Shown one piece after another: positions 1 to 9,585 of a stretch of 64,000 nt of DNA (position 1 is its first letter; the number at the start of each line of letters is the position of its first letter). The position numbers and the translations under genes are program-made. The stretch lies in assembly GCA_039023545.1 (NCBI GenBank), contig JBCHKQ010000005.1, positions 1 through 64,000 of the forward strand, given 5' to 3'. The notes beneath the pieces were generated by a model. The model was not told where the DNA came from, made no database searches, and was given only the letters and a program-made list of their open reading frames with translations. This DNA comes from Spirochaetia bacterium 38H-sp. Its GTDB lineage: Bacteria > Spirochaetota > Spirochaetia > Winmispirales > Winmispiraceae.

Positions 1-1326
1 TGCTTCTTCTGTGTGACGGACCTTTTTTGCAGACTCCGGCGGCAAAGCAGTTACCATAGAAGAAGCCTTTATACTAAGCCCACCCTCAGCAAGAAGCCTA
101 GACATAAAATCTTCCAAAGTCTTTTTTAAGGAAGAATCATAAGAATAATCGCCTGCAATAGCAGAAAGAATATTGAGAACCTCTGTCCAGCTCCTGTCAA
201 GAAGTTTCTCGATATCCTCGGCAACATCCTTTTTAAATCTAAGACCATGCAAGACACGTTTCTTTATCTCCTCCTTACGCAACTCCAACTCTTTCTTTTT
301 TCTTACAAGATTGAGATTTTCTCTGTTCTCAACAAGATCGCTTATAATCTCACGTTCAAAACGCCTTAACCTAAGAACAGCAACCGTAACAGGATCTCGC
401 CTAAGATTGAGTAAAAACAGGAGCAAAATAAAGCAAAACCAGAAAACAGTAAGAACAATCAAAACCTTAAGTAGAGGAGAAAGATGTAAAACCGAATCAG
501 GGAAAAGCAAAAAATAAGAAGCAATCTTTCCCTCAACCTTTATTCCCTCAAGAACTTCCCCTGATGACCTCTTAAGCCTTATTTTATCTCCCGCAGATTC
601 GACAGCCTCAAGGAAGCTCTCCCTCTCCTCTGGAAGAAGAGAAACAGAATCGATAAGAATATTACCAGAATCAAGCATAACAAGGCTCTCACCCGGAGAA
701 ATAACACTAGCTCTTGCAAGCAAAACTGACAAAGAAGAAAGCCTCATATAACAGAATGCTGCTCCCTGCAAAACACCAAAATCATCCTCTACAAATGAGT
801 ACAGGACAATAGAAGAAAGCTCTGGGAGAAGAAAAAACCCAGGCTTTTTATCCTCAGAAGAAAAAATAAAAGAATACAAAGCAGCATCCGCAATCTCATC
901 AAAGTTCTTAAAAAGGACCCTATCTGAAGACTGCTCTCTAATATCAGAAGCATTAGTGCTAAAATGCACACGCCGGCCATCCAGAGAAACAATTCTCACA
1001 AAACCCAGCTCAGGAAAAGCAGAAGAAAGCTCCAAAACCAGGTCCAATCGCTTCTTTATATCCTCCTCGCTTTGAACAGTCCGGAAAACACGCCTAAAAG
1101 CAGGCTCAGAAAAAACACCATCTAGATAATCCCTACCAGCAAAAAGCCTATCCTGCAAAAAATCATCCAGTCTCAAGGCAGAAAGAGCGGCTTTCTTCTC
1201 AATAGCCGGCTGAACAAACTTAAGCTCAACCAAGTCAAAGCCCTCAAAGAATCCAAGAACAGCAACAGAAGAAGCAATGAGAATAGAAATTAGCAAACTA
1301 AGAAAAACCTTCTGAGAAACACTCAT
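1..1326 (-). CDS. Membrane-anchored sensor-like protein, C-terminus beyond the window
   Basis: An open frame of 442 codons runs on the minus strand from an ATG at 1326 to the window edge with no stop, so the C-terminus is missing. Residues 8-26 form a hydrophobic N-terminal anchor. About 255 residues follow that are probably periplasmic, then a second membrane segment at about 284-307 (VLIVLTVFWFCFILLLF). A charged coiled-coil-prone stretch (about 318-358) begins the cytoplasmic part. This topology, with an extracytoplasmic domain between two helices, is that of Cache/PDC-type sensors, but I recognise no family motif. It lies downstream of rplQ, separated by 277 bp holding a terminator and two hairpin repeats, so it is probably transcribed separately. 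No convincing Shine-Dalgarno sequence is seen. Function unknown. Confidence 0.7.
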   Translation of the reverse strand, partial: MSVSQKVFLSLLISILIASSVAVLGFFEGFDLVELKFVQPAIEKKAALSALRLDDFLQDRLFAGRDYLDGVFSEPAFRRVFRTVQSEEDIKKRLDLVLELSSAFPELGFVRIVSLDGRRVHFSTNASDIREQSSDRVLFKNFDEIADAALYSFIFSSEDKKPGFFLLPELSSIVLYSFVEDDFGVLQGAAFCYMRLSSLSVLLARASVISPGESLVMLDSGNILIDSVSLLPEERESFLEAVESAGDKIRLKRSSGEVLEGIKVEGKIASYFLLFPDSVLHLSPLLKVLIVLTVFWFCFILLLFLLNLRRDPVTVAVLRLRRFEREIISDLVENRENLNLVRKKKELELRKEEIKKRVLHGLRFKKDVAEDIEKLLDRSWTEVLNILSAIAGDYSYDSSLKKTLEDFMSRLLAEGGLSIKASSMVTALPPESAKKVRHTEEA

Positions 1327-1410
1327 AACATTCTTAATTACCTCATCGGCAAAAACGCAAAAAAACTTATCAACTATAAAAATATATCAATAAAGCAAAA
1401 AATAAAAAAG

Positions 1411-1483
1411 GCCGAACGGTTTGTCTCTGCCATATTAAGCAAACAAAAACAGCACGGGCATAGACAAACCTGCCTGCGGCAAA
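1411..1483 (+). repeat. Clamped hairpin repeat, copy A (long-loop form)
   Basis: The left constant part GCCGAAC (1411-1417) is followed by the stem arms GGTTTGTCT (1418-1426) and AGACAAACC (1462-1470), extended inward by TGCC/GGCA. The loop is long. The right constant part TGCCTGCGGCAAA (1471-1483) follows directly. Read on the minus strand, the hairpin is followed by GTTCGGCC and a T-rich stretch, so it could back up termination behind rplQ. It is one of eight copies in the window. Confidence 0.75.
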
Positions 1484-1504
1484 TATAAAGCAAAGCAGAC
1501 AGCA

Positions 1505-1549
1505 GCCTGAGGCAGCGCCATGACGCACAGCGTCATGGCGCGTTCGGCA
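1505..1549 (-). repeat. Clamped hairpin repeat, copy B
   Basis: In minus orientation the element starts with TGCCGAAC (1549-1542). It contains a perfect 11-bp stem (1515-1525 with 1531-1541, loop of 5) and ends with TGCCTCAGGC (1514-1505), a weak match to the right constant part. It stands opposite in orientation to copy A, 21 bp away, in the rplQ/sensor gene gap. Confidence 0.7.
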
Positions 1550-1555
1550 TGACAT

Positions 1556-1585
1556 AAAAAAAAGCCGCCCCTTTGGGCAGCTTTT
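1556..1585 (-). terminator. Rho-independent terminator after rplQ
   Basis: On the minus strand an 8-bp stem AGCTGCCC/GGGCGGCT (one U-G pair, loop of 4) is followed directly by eight T residues, 18 bp past the rplQ stop codon. This is the expected end of the alpha-operon transcript and is independent of the two hairpin repeats next to it. Confidence 0.85.
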
Positions 1586-1603
1586 GATAAGAAACAGACA
1601 AAA

Positions 1604-2065
1604 TTATTCTTCTGTCTTGGCGGCGGAAGAAACCTCTTCTTTTTTTGCCTCTTCCTTTGCAGCAGGCTTTGCCTTTGCTTTTTTCTTATCCGACTTCTCT
1701 TCCTTCTCTTTTCTATCTACAAGCTCCAGAATAACCATCTCAGCAGCATCACCATATCTCTGACCAAGCTTAAGAATACGGGAATAACCGCCGGGCCTGG
1801 ATGAAAAACGCGGACCAATATCCGTAAACAGCTTAGCTAACACTGCCTTATCCTTTATATGCTTGGCAATAATCCTTCTGTTATGAACAGAATCAACCTT
1901 GGCCCTGGTTATCATCTTCTCTGCAAAACGTCTTACCTCTTTTGCCTTTGCCTCGGTAGTCGTAATACGCTCATACCTGAAGAAAGAGGTAAGCATGTTC
2001 CTTATCATAGCCTTTCTGTGAGCAGAACGACGTCCCAACCTGTTAAAACTTACCTTGTGCTTCAT
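1604..2065 (-). CDS. rplQ: 50S ribosomal protein L17
   Basis: L17 binds 23S rRNA near the exit tunnel. The first 115 or so residues are a typical L17 core, starting [19 protein letters not shown] and containing the [14 protein letters not shown] end of the fold. The remaining 35 or so residues are an added Lys/Glu/Ala-rich tail (repeated KK, EE and AAK), making the protein 153 aa where 115-130 is common. It is the last gene of the alpha operon, 3 bp after rpoA, with a terminator behind it. Confidence 0.97.
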   Translation of the reverse strand: MKHKVSFNRLGRRSAHRKAMIRNMLTSFFRYERITTTEAKAKEVRRFAEKMITRAKVDSVHNRRIIAKHIKDKAVLAKLFTDIGPRFSSRPGGYSRILKLGQRYGDAAEMVILELVDRKEKEEKSDKKKAKAKPAAKEEAKKEEVSSAAKTEE

Positions 2066-2068
2066 CTT

Positions 2069-3130
2069 TTAATCCTCTTTCTCTTCCTTATTTATGCTGG
2101 GAATCTTTATCTTTTCAAGAGCAGCCTTATATGCCGCTCTATCCTTCATCTCAAGAGTAAGATTCCACTCCGCAAGCTTTTCTTTTATCTCCATAAGAGA
2201 CTTTTTACCAAAATTCCTTGTCTTGGAAAGTTCATCCTCTGTCTTTGCAACAAGCTCACCAATAGTTCTGATGTTTGCATTCTTAAGACAATTGCTGGAA
2301 CGAACAGACAGCTCAAGTTCTTCTATAGGAGTCGACAAGAGCCTGTTAAGCTGCTCTTCTTCTTCATCAACCTTGTCAATCTGTTCTATCTCATCCTCAT
2401 CAAAATTGATAAAAACAGTGTAATGCTCCTTGGCAAGCTTAGCAGCCTCACCAAGCGCATCAACAGGCGATATGGAACCATCAGTCCATATCTCCATAAT
2501 CAGCTTATCATAATCAGAACGATGACCAACCCTGGTATTCTCGACCTCAAACTTCACTCTCTTTACCGGAGAGTAAAGAGAATCAAGAGGAATGGTACCC
2601 GCAACATCGATATAACTTTTATGCTGATCAGCAGAAACATAACCTCGTGCGAGATTAACCTGCATTTCAATATCAAAATGAGCATCATCCATTAGAGTCA
2701 TAATAACAAGGTCCTTGTTGAGAACCTCAACAGAATCAGTCTCAAAATTAGCTCCAGTGATTTCACCAGGACCCTTAAACTCTAGAAAAACTGTTTTTTC
2801 TTCTTCATCATCAGGAAGCTTGACCCTAAGGAGCTTGAGATTAGCAAGAAACTCTACGGTATCTTCTACAACACCGGGAATCTGCTCAAACTCACTGGAA
2901 AGCACATGAGCAACCTCATCCTTATCATACCACGTTATCCTCACAGCAGAGACAGCATATCCCTGGATAGAAGAAAGTAGTATGCGTCTCAGTGAGTTAC
3001 CAATAGTTGTTCCGTATCCTTTCTCAAAAGGATACGCAACAAACTTGGCATAATTAGGAGTAGACTCCTGATGCTCAACAGTAATACTCTCAGGCCTGAC
3101 AAATCCCTTGAGGAGATTTTTACGTGCCAT
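2069..3130 (-). CDS. rpoA: DNA-directed RNA polymerase subunit alpha
   Basis: The alpha dimer is the assembly platform of RNA polymerase and contacts promoter UP elements and activators. The protein is 353 aa. The N-terminal assembly domain includes PFEKGYGTTIGNSLRRILLSS (about residues 34-54). An acidic linker (DKVDEEEEQ) leads to the C-terminal domain with LSVRSSNCLKNANIRTIGEL and the helix-hairpin-helix region near RNFGKKSLMEIKEKL. It sits in the canonical order rpsM-rpsK-rpsD-rpoA-rplQ, 13 bp after rpsD. Confidence 0.98.
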   Translation of the reverse strand: MARKNLLKGFVRPESITVEHQESTPNYAKFVAYPFEKGYGTTIGNSLRRILLSSIQGYAVSAVRITWYDKDEVAHVLSSEFEQIPGVVEDTVEFLANLKLLRVKLPDDEEEKTVFLEFKGPGEITGANFETDSVEVLNKDLVIMTLMDDAHFDIEMQVNLARGYVSADQHKSYIDVAGTIPLDSLYSPVKRVKFEVENTRVGHRSDYDKLIMEIWTDGSISPVDALGEAAKLAKEHYTVFINFDEDEIEQIDKVDEEEEQLNRLLSTPIEELELSVRSSNCLKNANIRTIGELVAKTEDELSKTRNFGKKSLMEIKEKLAEWNLTLEMKDRAAYKAALEKIKIPSINKEEKED

Positions 3131-3143
3131 TTATACTCCTTTA

Positions 3144-3779
3144 TTACTTTGAGTATAGCTCAACAATCAGCTGCTCTTTAATATCAGCAAGATCAACAAC
3201 ATCGCTCCTCTGCGGAATCAGTTTAACCAATCCAGAAAGGTTATCAGGATCAACCTCCAACCAAGGCATTACACCGGAGCGTGTATATTCTTTCAGATTC
3301 TCTTTAAAGAGCAGAGCTTTTTTACTCTTTTCCTTTATCTCTATCTTATCACCCTCTTTAACAAGATAAGAAGGGATATTTACCTTTTTACCATTAACAA
3401 GAACATGGCCATGATCAATTATCTGTCTGGCCTGTTTCCTAGAAGAAGCAAAATGCATCCTATAAACTACAGTATCCAATCGGCATTCAAGCAAAGTAAC
3501 AAGATTATCACCTGTTTTTCCTGCCATCTTTTCTGCCATAGAAAAGAAACGTCTAAATTGCGTTTCACTCATTCCGTATATTCTTTTTAGCTTCTGCTTC
3601 TCTCTAAGCTGAATAGCATAGTTGGACGGCTTTTTTGTCCTAGCATTGAGTCCCTTTCCTGGCAAAGGACGCTTTAAAGCTATGGGACACTTTGCCGACT
3701 GACATTTCTCGCCTTTTAAGAAAAGCTTTCTGCCTTCTGCTCTACAAAGTCTGCACTGTGGTCCTATGTATCTTCCCAT
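3144..3779 (-). CDS. rpsD: 30S ribosomal protein S4, zinc-binding form
   Basis: S4 is a primary 16S rRNA binder that starts assembly of the 30S body and can repress its own operon in other bacteria. The 211-aa protein begins MGRYIGPQCRLCRAEG and keeps four cysteines (9, 12, 26 and 31) that form the zinc site of the C+ type of S4. The S4 RNA-binding domain follows (LECRLDTVVYRMHFASSRKQ and DHGHVLVNGKKVNIPSY). It lies between rpsK and rpoA; in Treponema pallidum, as I recall, rpsD is not in this operon. Confidence 0.97.
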   Translation of the reverse strand: MGRYIGPQCRLCRAEGRKLFLKGEKCQSAKCPIALKRPLPGKGLNARTKKPSNYAIQLREKQKLKRIYGMSETQFRRFFSMAEKMAGKTGDNLVTLLECRLDTVVYRMHFASSRKQARQIIDHGHVLVNGKKVNIPSYLVKEGDKIEIKEKSKKALLFKENLKEYTRSGVMPWLEVDPDNLSGLVKLIPQRSDVVDLADIKEQLIVELYSK

Positions 3780-3789
3780 TGCTATCTCC

Positions 3790-4161
3790 TTAGACCCTTC
3801 TTGCCTTTCTTGGTCTGCATCCGTTATGAGGTATAGGCGTTACATCATGCAGAGACTTAACCCTGACACCAATAGCGCCAATAGCTCTGATCGCAGCCTC
3901 ACGACCTACACCAGGACCTTTAACATATACGTGAGCTTCCTGTAATCCATGATCCATTGCCTTCTTTACAGCAGTCTCACACGTAACCTGAGCTGCATAA
4001 GGAGTTGACTTCTTAGCACCTCTAAAGCCAAGCCCACCAGCACTTGCCCACGATACAGCATTACCCTGCAAATCGGTAACAGTAATAATAGTATTGTTGA
4101 AGGTAGCCTGAATATAGACATTTCCTTCGTATACGGTTTTTTTCTCTTTTCTCTTAGCCAA
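3790..4161 (-). CDS. rpsK: 30S ribosomal protein S11
   Basis: S11 forms part of the 30S platform near the E site and the mRNA path. The 123-aa protein has the typical [20 protein letters not shown] start of the fold and the conserved basic C-terminus [18 protein letters not shown]. Length and order (rpsM 18 bp upstream, rpsD 10 bp downstream) are standard for the alpha operon. Confidence 0.97.
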   Translation of the reverse strand: MAKRKEKKTVYEGNVYIQATFNNTIITVTDLQGNAVSWASAGGLGFRGAKKSTPYAAQVTCETAVKKAMDHGLQEAHVYVKGPGVGREAAIRAIGAIGVRVKSLHDVTPIPHNGCRPRKARRV

Positions 4162-4179
4162 AGCAGACCCCCATCTGCG

Positions 4180-4545
4180 TTATTTCTTTTTGTTTGCGAC
4201 AGTTTTTCTCTTACCTTTTCTGGTACGAGCATTAGTCTTAGTCCTTTGTCCCCTTACCGGAAGACCTTTTCTGTGTCTGAGACCTCTATAGCATCCTATA
4301 TCCATAAGACGCTTTATATTCAATGACACCTGAGTTCTAAGACGTCCTTCTACAGTAAACTCATTTTCGATAATATGCCTAAGCTTGTTTACCTGATCAG
4401 AACTAAGATCCGCAACCTTAGTGTCATAAGGTATCTCTGCCATTTCACAAATCTTCTTTGCAGAAGAATGACCTATACCAAAAATATAGGTAAGAGCTAT
4501 CTGGATCTGTTTATTAGGAAGATCCACACCTGCTATACGAGCCAT
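4180..4545 (-). CDS. rpsM: 30S ribosomal protein S13
   Basis: S13 sits in the 30S head and contacts P-site tRNA and the 50S subunit through bridge B1. The 121-aa protein starts [19 protein letters not shown], has the helix-two-turn-helix region, and ends in the basic tail [17 protein letters not shown] that reaches the P site. It follows rpmJ by 11 bp. Confidence 0.97.
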   Translation of the reverse strand: MARIAGVDLPNKQIQIALTYIFGIGHSSAKKICEMAEIPYDTKVADLSSDQVNKLRHIIENEFTVEGRLRTQVSLNIKRLMDIGCYRGLRHRKGLPVRGQRTKTNARTRKGKRKTVANKKK

Positions 4546-4556
4546 CTGTCCTCCCT

Positions 4557-4670
4557 CTATTTCTGCCTTTGTTTATGCTTGGGGTTCTCACATATAATTC
4601 TTACAACCCCTCTTCTTTTTATAATTTTGCACTTATCGCAAATCTTCTTTACACTTACCCTTACTTTCAT
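4557..4670 (-). CDS. rpmJ: 50S ribosomal protein L36, zinc-binding form
   Basis: A 37-residue frame runs from ATG at 4670 to TAG at 4559-4557, in the 134-bp gap between secY and rpsM where rpmJ normally lies. The product begins [16 protein letters not shown] and contains C11, C14, C27 and H32 in the spacing of the C+ L36 zinc ribbon. L36 binds 23S rRNA late in 50S assembly. A good Shine-Dalgarno (GGAG of the secY end region) precedes the start. Confidence 0.95.
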   Translation of the reverse strand: MKVRVSVKKICDKCKIIKRRGVVRIICENPKHKQRQK

Positions 4671-4679
4671 ATCAATCTC

Positions 4680-5975
4680 CTACAGATTTCTGGATCTGAT
4701 TCTTCCTTTGCGAACCAAACCATCATGATGGTGCATCTTAAGGTAACCCTCAATCTGCGACATTGTATCAAGATCAACTCCCACAAGAATCAACAAAGAA
4801 GTACCGCCCATTATATAGGCCAAAGCTGATGGGAAGTTGAAAAACTTCTGCAACAGGCTTGGAATTATAGCAATAAAAGCCAGAAAAAGTGAACCGGGTA
4901 AAACAATTCTGTTAAGAATATTTGTAAAATATTCTTCCAGCTTCTCTGCCCTAACCCCAGGAACCGAACCACCATTATCGCGTATATTCTTGGACAACTC
5001 CATCGGATTGAGAGTTATCTGTGTATAGAAATAAGCAAAAAACACTATCAATAAAGTATATAAGAACAAATACCAGAAACGACCGGGTTGGAGCCAGGAA
5101 ACATTAACACCAAGGGCACTAAGAATCTGAATTGGGAAAAGAAGAACACTTGAAGCAAATATTACAGGGATAACTCCGGAAGGATTAAGCTTCATGGGAA
5201 TATATGAATTCTGCCCACCATATATTTTTCTTCCGACTACCCTTTTTGCATATTGAATAGGTATCTTCCTCTGCCCCTGCTGCTCATAAATAACCATAAC
5301 TATAACAGCAACAAACATTACAAGAACAAAAAGCGCAGTAACAGGATTAAGCTCTTTTAACTGTATCTGTTGGAAAAGCTGAATAAAAGCCTGAGGCAAT
5401 CTTGCAACAATACCTGCAAAAATAAGCAAAGAGATTCCGTTACCTATACCTTTCTGGTTTATCTGCTCGCCAAGCCACATAAGGAAAATTGTCCCGGTTG
5501 TGACTGTCAAAATTCCAAGAACAATAAACTGAGTAGATGGAAGAGTAATAACATCCTTAAAACTATCTGCATAGTTTGTTACTACAAAGGACTGTATCAA
5601 AGCCACAACAACAGTACCATAACGTGTATAACGTTGTATTTTTCTTCTACCCCCCTCAGCTTCTGCAACAGCTTTGAGAGAAGGAAACATAAGAGTCAGA
5701 AGCTGCATAATGATACTCATGGTAATATATGGCATAACACCAAGCATAAAAATAGAAAAACGCTTAAACGCACCACCGGCAAAAAAATCGATATAATCCA
5801 GAACACCACCGCCACCAGAGTTTGTAGCAAAATAAGCCCTAAGAGCAGAAGGATCTATCCCTGGTATGGGCAAAGAAGCCCCTATTCTAAACACAATAAG
5901 AGCCCCGAGAGTAAAAAAGACCCTCTTCCTAAGTTCTGGTATTCTGAAAATCCTGGAAAAAGCGTTATCAGCCAT
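4680..5975 (-). CDS. secY: Protein translocase subunit SecY
   Basis: SecY is the channel of the SecYEG translocon in the inner membrane; SecE is encoded at 28044-28223. The 431-aa protein has ten hydrophobic segments. Recognisable regions are [11 protein letters not shown] (plug and first periplasmic loop), SIIMQLLT, the [12 protein letters not shown] loop, and the cytoplasmic loop near [20 protein letters not shown] that faces SecA and ribosomes. The start overlaps the end of rplO by 8 bp, which suggests translational coupling. adk and map, which often follow secY elsewhere, are absent. Confidence 0.97.
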   Translation of the reverse strand: MADNAFSRIFRIPELRKRVFFTLGALIVFRIGASLPIPGIDPSALRAYFATNSGGGGVLDYIDFFAGGAFKRFSIFMLGVMPYITMSIIMQLLTLMFPSLKAVAEAEGGRRKIQRYTRYGTVVVALIQSFVVTNYADSFKDVITLPSTQFIVLGILTVTTGTIFLMWLGEQINQKGIGNGISLLIFAGIVARLPQAFIQLFQQIQLKELNPVTALFVLVMFVAVIVMVIYEQQGQRKIPIQYAKRVVGRKIYGGQNSYIPMKLNPSGVIPVIFASSVLLFPIQILSALGVNVSWLQPGRFWYLFLYTLLIVFFAYFYTQITLNPMELSKNIRDNGGSVPGVRAEKLEEYFTNILNRIVLPGSLFLAFIAIIPSLLQKFFNFPSALAYIMGGTSLLILVGVDLDTMSQIEGYLKMHHHDGLVRKGRIRSRNL

Positions 5976-6444
5976 TGTTAGTCACCTGCTTACCTCTGGT
6001 ATCAAGAAGCACAACCTTTCCGCCAGCACTCTCAATCTGGAGCTTAGCGCTAGCAGAAATAGAAGGAACCTCTACAGTTAGTTTCTTGGACACATTTCCG
6101 TTTCCAAGTATTTTAACACTGGCAACACTGTTTTTTATAAGTCTTTTTTTCTTTAGAGTTTCAAGATTTACAACATCATTATCAGCAAACTTTTCATTGA
6201 TGGCTTCCAGGTTCACAACAGCATATTCTTTTCTAAAAGCGCCATTGTTAAAACCTCTCCTGGGCAAGCGTCTGTAGAGAGGCATTTGTCCACCTTCAAA
6301 GCCAAGCCTTACTCCACCTCCGGATCGAGCATTCTGGCCCTTATGGCCCTTTCCAGAAGTTTTTCCGTTACCGGAGCCCGGACCACGTCCGACTCTCTTA
6401 GCATTCTTTGTTGCCCCTTTGGGTACTCTAAGGTCCTTACTCAT
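5968..6444 (-). CDS. rplO: 50S ribosomal protein L15
   Basis: L15 helps organise domains of 23S rRNA in the 50S core. The 158-aa protein has the glycine- and arginine-rich N-terminal extension ([20 protein letters not shown], residues about 18-37) and the conserved [19 protein letters not shown]. The C-terminal globular part is followed by an 8-bp overlap with secY. Confidence 0.97.
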   Translation of the reverse strand: MSKDLRVPKGATKNAKRVGRGPGSGNGKTSGKGHKGQNARSGGGVRLGFEGGQMPLYRRLPRRGFNNGAFRKEYAVVNLEAINEKFADNDVVNLETLKKKRLIKNSVASVKILGNGNVSKKLTVEVPSISASAKLQIESAGGKVVLLDTRGKQVTNNG

Positions 6445-6446
6445 TA

Positions 6447-6641
6447 CTATAACTCCTCAACCTCAACAAAATAAGCCATTTTTTTGAGCATTCCTTCTAT
6501 TGCAGGAGTAAGCTCCTTCTCTACCTCGGAATTAAGCCTTTTAAGTCCGAGAGCCTTGATAGTTCTTCTTTGCCTTTCATTCCTACCGATAAGGCTCTTT
6601 ACAAGCCTAATTTTCACCTTCTTTGCCTTTTTGCTTGCCAT
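6447..6641 (-). CDS. rpmD: 50S ribosomal protein L30
   Basis: L30 is a small 50S protein. The start at 6641 ([16 protein letters not shown], 64 aa) fits the family length and is preceded by GGAG at about 7 bp; an in-frame start 12 bp upstream would overlap rpsE without need. The motif [18 protein letters not shown] is the conserved L30 core. It is separated from rpsE by 2 bp and from rplO by 2 bp. Confidence 0.93.
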   Translation of the reverse strand: MASKKAKKVKIRLVKSLIGRNERQRRTIKALGLKRLNSEVEKELTPAIEGMLKKMAYFVEVEEL

Positions 6642-6643
6642 AA

Positions 6644-7132
6644 TTAACTCCAAAGCTCAGAAAGGGATTTTCCCTTATTTTTTGCTACTTCCACAGGATT
6701 TAAAACATTGGAAAGCCCGTTTATAACAGCCTTTACAACATTAACACTCTTCCTCGACCCCATAGCCTTAGTAAGAACATCAGTAAATCCTGCAGCTTCC
6801 AACACAGCTCTCACAGCACCACCGGCAATAACTCCTGTACCAGGCGCAGCAGGTTTGATAAGAACACTACTGCTCTTATATTTACCTACTATTTCATGAG
6901 GCAATGTACCATGCTGCATGGGAACCTTTACCATGTTCTTTTTTGCTTTTTGCATACTTTTCCGTATGGCATCAGTTACATCATTGGCTTTACCATATCC
7001 GTATCCCACAGAACCATTGCCATCACCTACTACGCTCAAAGCAGTAAAAGAAAACCTTCTACCACCCTTGACCACTTTAGCTACTCTGTTAAGACTAACC
7101 AATGTTTCTATATATTCTTTGTGCTGTTCCAT
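6644..7132 (-). CDS. rpsE: 30S ribosomal protein S5
   Basis: S5 contributes to decoding fidelity and mRNA unwinding. The product (about 162 aa) carries the double-stranded RNA-binding domain ([19 protein letters not shown], residues about 11-29) and the conserved [16 protein letters not shown]. Two adjacent ATG codons (7135 and 7132) are possible starts; the second is better spaced from AGGAGG. Confidence 0.96.
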   Translation of the reverse strand: MEQHKEYIETLVSLNRVAKVVKGGRRFSFTALSVVGDGNGSVGYGYGKANDVTDAIRKSMQKAKKNMVKVPMQHGTLPHEIVGKYKSSSVLIKPAAPGTGVIAGGAVRAVLEAAGFTDVLTKAMGSRKSVNVVKAVINGLSNVLNPVEVAKNKGKSLSELWS

Positions 7133-7140
7133 CATGCCTC

Positions 7141-7509
7141 CTAGAACTCCAGGCCGCCTTTTCTGGCACCCTCAGCAATTGCCCTAACAATACCATGATA
7201 AAGGTATCCATTTCTATCAAAAACCACAGAATTTATTCCCTTTTCCTTTGCACGGCTTGCAATTATCTCTCCAAACTTCTCAGCATCAGAGACAACATTC
7301 TTAAGAGAAGACAAATCCTTCTCAAGAGTAGAAGCAGCAACTATCGTATGTGACTTATCATCATCTATTATCTGAGCATAAAGATGCCTATTTGTTCTCA
7401 CAACACATAGTCGCGGTCTATCAGCCGTGCCTCGTATCTTCTTTCTTATTCTAAGCTTTCGCTTAATTCTTTTGCGCTGCTTTTCAAAAGTCTTTTTTTC
7501 TACCTTCAT
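7141..7509 (-). CDS. rplR: 50S ribosomal protein L18
   Basis: L18 binds 5S rRNA with L5 (rplE in the same operon) to build the central protuberance. The 122-aa protein has the basic N-terminal extension, [20 protein letters not shown], and the C-terminal [25 protein letters not shown] typical of L18. Confidence 0.97.
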   Translation of the reverse strand: MKVEKKTFEKQRKRIKRKLRIRKKIRGTADRPRLCVVRTNRHLYAQIIDDDKSHTIVAASTLEKDLSSLKNVVSDAEKFGEIIASRAKEKGINSVVFDRNGYLYHGIVRAIAEGARKGGLEF

Positions 7510-7519
7510 GATTTACCAC

Positions 7520-8059
7520 CTATTTAACACCAGATTTTCCGACTTTCCTGCGCACCTGTTCGTTCTCATAACGAACACCCTTACCCTTATAGGGCTCAAC
7601 AGGTCTAAGAGATCTTATTTCCGATGCGACCTTACCAACAAGAGCCTTATCAATACCAGAAACTTTTATCTTGGTATTTTCTTCAACTGTCACTGTTATG
7701 CCATCCGGTATATAATATTCGATAGGCATAGAAAAACCAAGACTAAGAATCAAGATATTGCCGTTAACCTCAGCCCTGTAACCTACACCATTTATAAGCA
7801 GAGTTTTTGTAAACCCCTCAGTAACACCAATAACCATATTATTGATTAGCTGTCTAAAAAGACCATGGAAAGCCCGCGCTTTCTTAGAATCATTGGCTCT
7901 ATTAACATAACATTCATTGTTATCAACTGATACACTTACCTCAGGCCGTATCTCAAGTGTCAACTGCCCCTTGGGGCCTTTTACATCAATAGTGGAGCCG
8001 TTAATCTTAACATCAACACCCTGAGGTATTGGAATCGGCAATTTTCCCAATCTGGACAT
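7520..8059 (-). CDS. rplF: 50S ribosomal protein L6
   Basis: L6 lies near the sarcin-ricin loop and factor-binding site. The 179-aa protein begins MSRLGKLPIPIPQGV, contains the two repeated L6 domains, and has the conserved C-terminal signature PVEPYKGKGVRYENEQVRRK. It is 12 bp after rpsH. Confidence 0.97.
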   Translation of the reverse strand: MSRLGKLPIPIPQGVDVKINGSTIDVKGPKGQLTLEIRPEVSVSVDNNECYVNRANDSKKARAFHGLFRQLINNMVIGVTEGFTKTLLINGVGYRAEVNGNILILSLGFSMPIEYYIPDGITVTVEENTKIKVSGIDKALVGKVASEIRSLRPVEPYKGKGVRYENEQVRRKVGKSGVK

Positions 8060-8071
8060 CTTACACCTCTC

Positions 8072-8470
8072 CTACCAAATAGAACAAATCAACTCGCCAC
8101 CGACTTTTCTTTCCCTAGCCTTCTTGTCAGTGATAACCCCAGCAGAAGTAGATACTATCAAAGTACCATAACCGTTTTTAATCCTTGGCATATCCTTATA
8201 ACCTGCATAAACTCTTCTACCAGGTTTGGATATCCTATCCACTTCATGGATAATAGGCTGCTGAGAATCATTGTATTTAAGAAAGATACGGATATACGGT
8301 TTATCCTGAACCATAACCTTCTTAAAGTTTTTTACATACCCTTCATTTTTGAGAATTTTTATAATCTCTAACTTAAGTCTGGAGGGTACAACATCTACCT
8401 TTTCATGCCTAGCAATGCATGCATTGCGAATCTTTGTCAGCATATCAGCAATAGGATCTGACACACTCAT
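8072..8470 (-). CDS. rpsH: 30S ribosomal protein S8
   Basis: S8 is a primary binder of the 16S central domain and a translational repressor of the spc operon in other bacteria. The 132-aa protein starts [17 protein letters not shown] and ends with the conserved [19 protein letters not shown] and GGELICSIW. Spacing and order are as expected. Confidence 0.97.
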   Translation of the reverse strand: MSVSDPIADMLTKIRNACIARHEKVDVVPSRLKLEIIKILKNEGYVKNFKKVMVQDKPYIRIFLKYNDSQQPIIHEVDRISKPGRRVYAGYKDMPRIKNGYGTLIVSTSAGVITDKKARERKVGGELICSIW

Positions 8471-8485
8471 ATCTTCTCCCCTCTC

Positions 8486-8671
8486 TTACCAACTGGATTT
8501 TGTAACACCAGGGATTAAGCCCTCACTGGCAAGCTTTCTAAAACACACTCTACACATTTCAAAGTCTCTCATATATCCCCGAGGACGACCACACACCTTA
8601 CATCTGTTCTTCTTTCTAGCCTTGTATTTGGGCGTTCTCTGCGCCTTGATAATCATGGATTTACGAGCCAT
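8486..8671 (-). CDS. rpsN: 30S ribosomal protein S14 type Z
   Basis: S14 acts in the 30S head. At 61 aa this is the short zinc-binding (type Z) form, with a [20 protein letters not shown] zinc ribbon of two CxxC pairs. It starts [17 protein letters not shown]. It lies 12 bp after rplE, the usual place in the spc operon. Confidence 0.97.
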   Translation of the reverse strand: MARKSMIIKAQRTPKYKARKKNRCKVCGRPRGYMRDFEMCRVCFRKLASEGLIPGVTKSSW

Positions 8672-8683
8672 ATCTTCCCCTCT

Positions 8684-9244
8684 TTAATTTACCTTTCTAA
8701 AAGGCATACCAAATTTTTCAAGAAGGCTATAAGCCTCCTTATCAGTCTTAGCCGTGGTCACAATTGTAATATTAAGACCGGCTACTCTCTCGATATTATC
8801 AAAGTCGATTTCCGGAAAGATTATCTGCTCTGTAATTCCCATGGAATAGTTTCCATGGCCATCAAAGGAATTGGGATTAAGTCCCCTAAAGTCCTTAACA
8901 CGAGGTATGGCAATATTTATGAGCCTATACAAAAACTCATACATCTTCAAACCCCTGAGAGTAACAAACGCTCCAACATCCATTCCTTTTCTGACCTTAA
9001 AAGCAGCTATTGACTTCTTTGCCTTTGTTTTAACTGCCTTCTGTCCGGAAATCAAAGTAAGTTCTTCAACTGCATGATCAAGAAGCTTTTTATTCTGAAT
9101 AGCCTCACCAACTCCCATACTGAGAGTAATCTTCTCCAGCCGAGGCACCTGCATTATATTCTTGTACCCCAACTCTTCTTTTAGCTCCTTCTTGATCTTT
9201 TCATCATACAATGCTTTAAGAGCAGGAACTTTTACTTCTGCCAT
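8684..9244 (-). CDS. rplE: 50S ribosomal protein L5
   Basis: L5 binds 5S rRNA and contacts P-site tRNA. The protein (186 aa from ATG at 9244, [14 protein letters not shown]) contains [19 protein letters not shown] and the conserved [20 protein letters not shown]. Its ATG shares one base with the rplX TGA stop, and GGAGAAG lies at the right distance, so translation is probably coupled. Confidence 0.97.
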   Translation of the reverse strand: MAEVKVPALKALYDEKIKKELKEELGYKNIMQVPRLEKITLSMGVGEAIQNKKLLDHAVEELTLISGQKAVKTKAKKSIAAFKVRKGMDVGAFVTLRGLKMYEFLYRLINIAIPRVKDFRGLNPNSFDGHGNYSMGITEQIIFPEIDFDNIERVAGLNITIVTTAKTDKEAYSLLEKFGMPFRKVN

Positions 9245-9576
9245 CACACTACTTCTCCAGTTCTCTTGGAATATCTCACTTTCTTTCCATCAACAAACTT
9301 ATACCCAAGGCGGGTAGGTTTGCCATCCTTATCAAGAAACATAACATTAGAAATATGAACAGGGGCTTCTATATCAATGAAACCGCCAGGCTCATTCTGA
9401 CTCTTGCGTCTAACAGCTTTTCTGACCATGTTAACGCCTTCTACAAAAACTCTCCCCTTCTCAGAATCAACCCTGATAACTCTACCGGTCTTCCCCTTAT
9501 CCTTACCAGCGATAACAACAACCTGGTCATTCTTCTTAATCTTATATTTAACCTTCACTGCCTCTTTCCTGGCCAT
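9244..9576 (-). CDS. rplX: 50S ribosomal protein L24
   Basis: L24 is one of the two assembly initiators of the 50S subunit. The 110-aa protein has a KOW motif ([20 protein letters not shown], about residues 16-35) and the downstream [11 protein letters not shown] typical of L24. The stop codon overlaps the rplE start by one base. Confidence 0.97.
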   Translation of the reverse strand: MARKEAVKVKYKIKKNDQVVVIAGKDKGKTGRVIRVDSEKGRVFVEGVNMVRKAVRRKSQNEPGGFIDIEAPVHISNVMFLDKDGKPTRLGYKFVDGKKVRYSKRTGEVV

Positions 9577-9585
9577 TTTTGCCTC

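Noticed and set aside
1859-2695. A 278-codon plus-strand frame across rplQ and rpoA, and a similar 262-codon frame at 10103-10891
   Set aside because: Both lie opposite highly conserved ribosomal and polymerase genes and reflect the codon bias of those genes.
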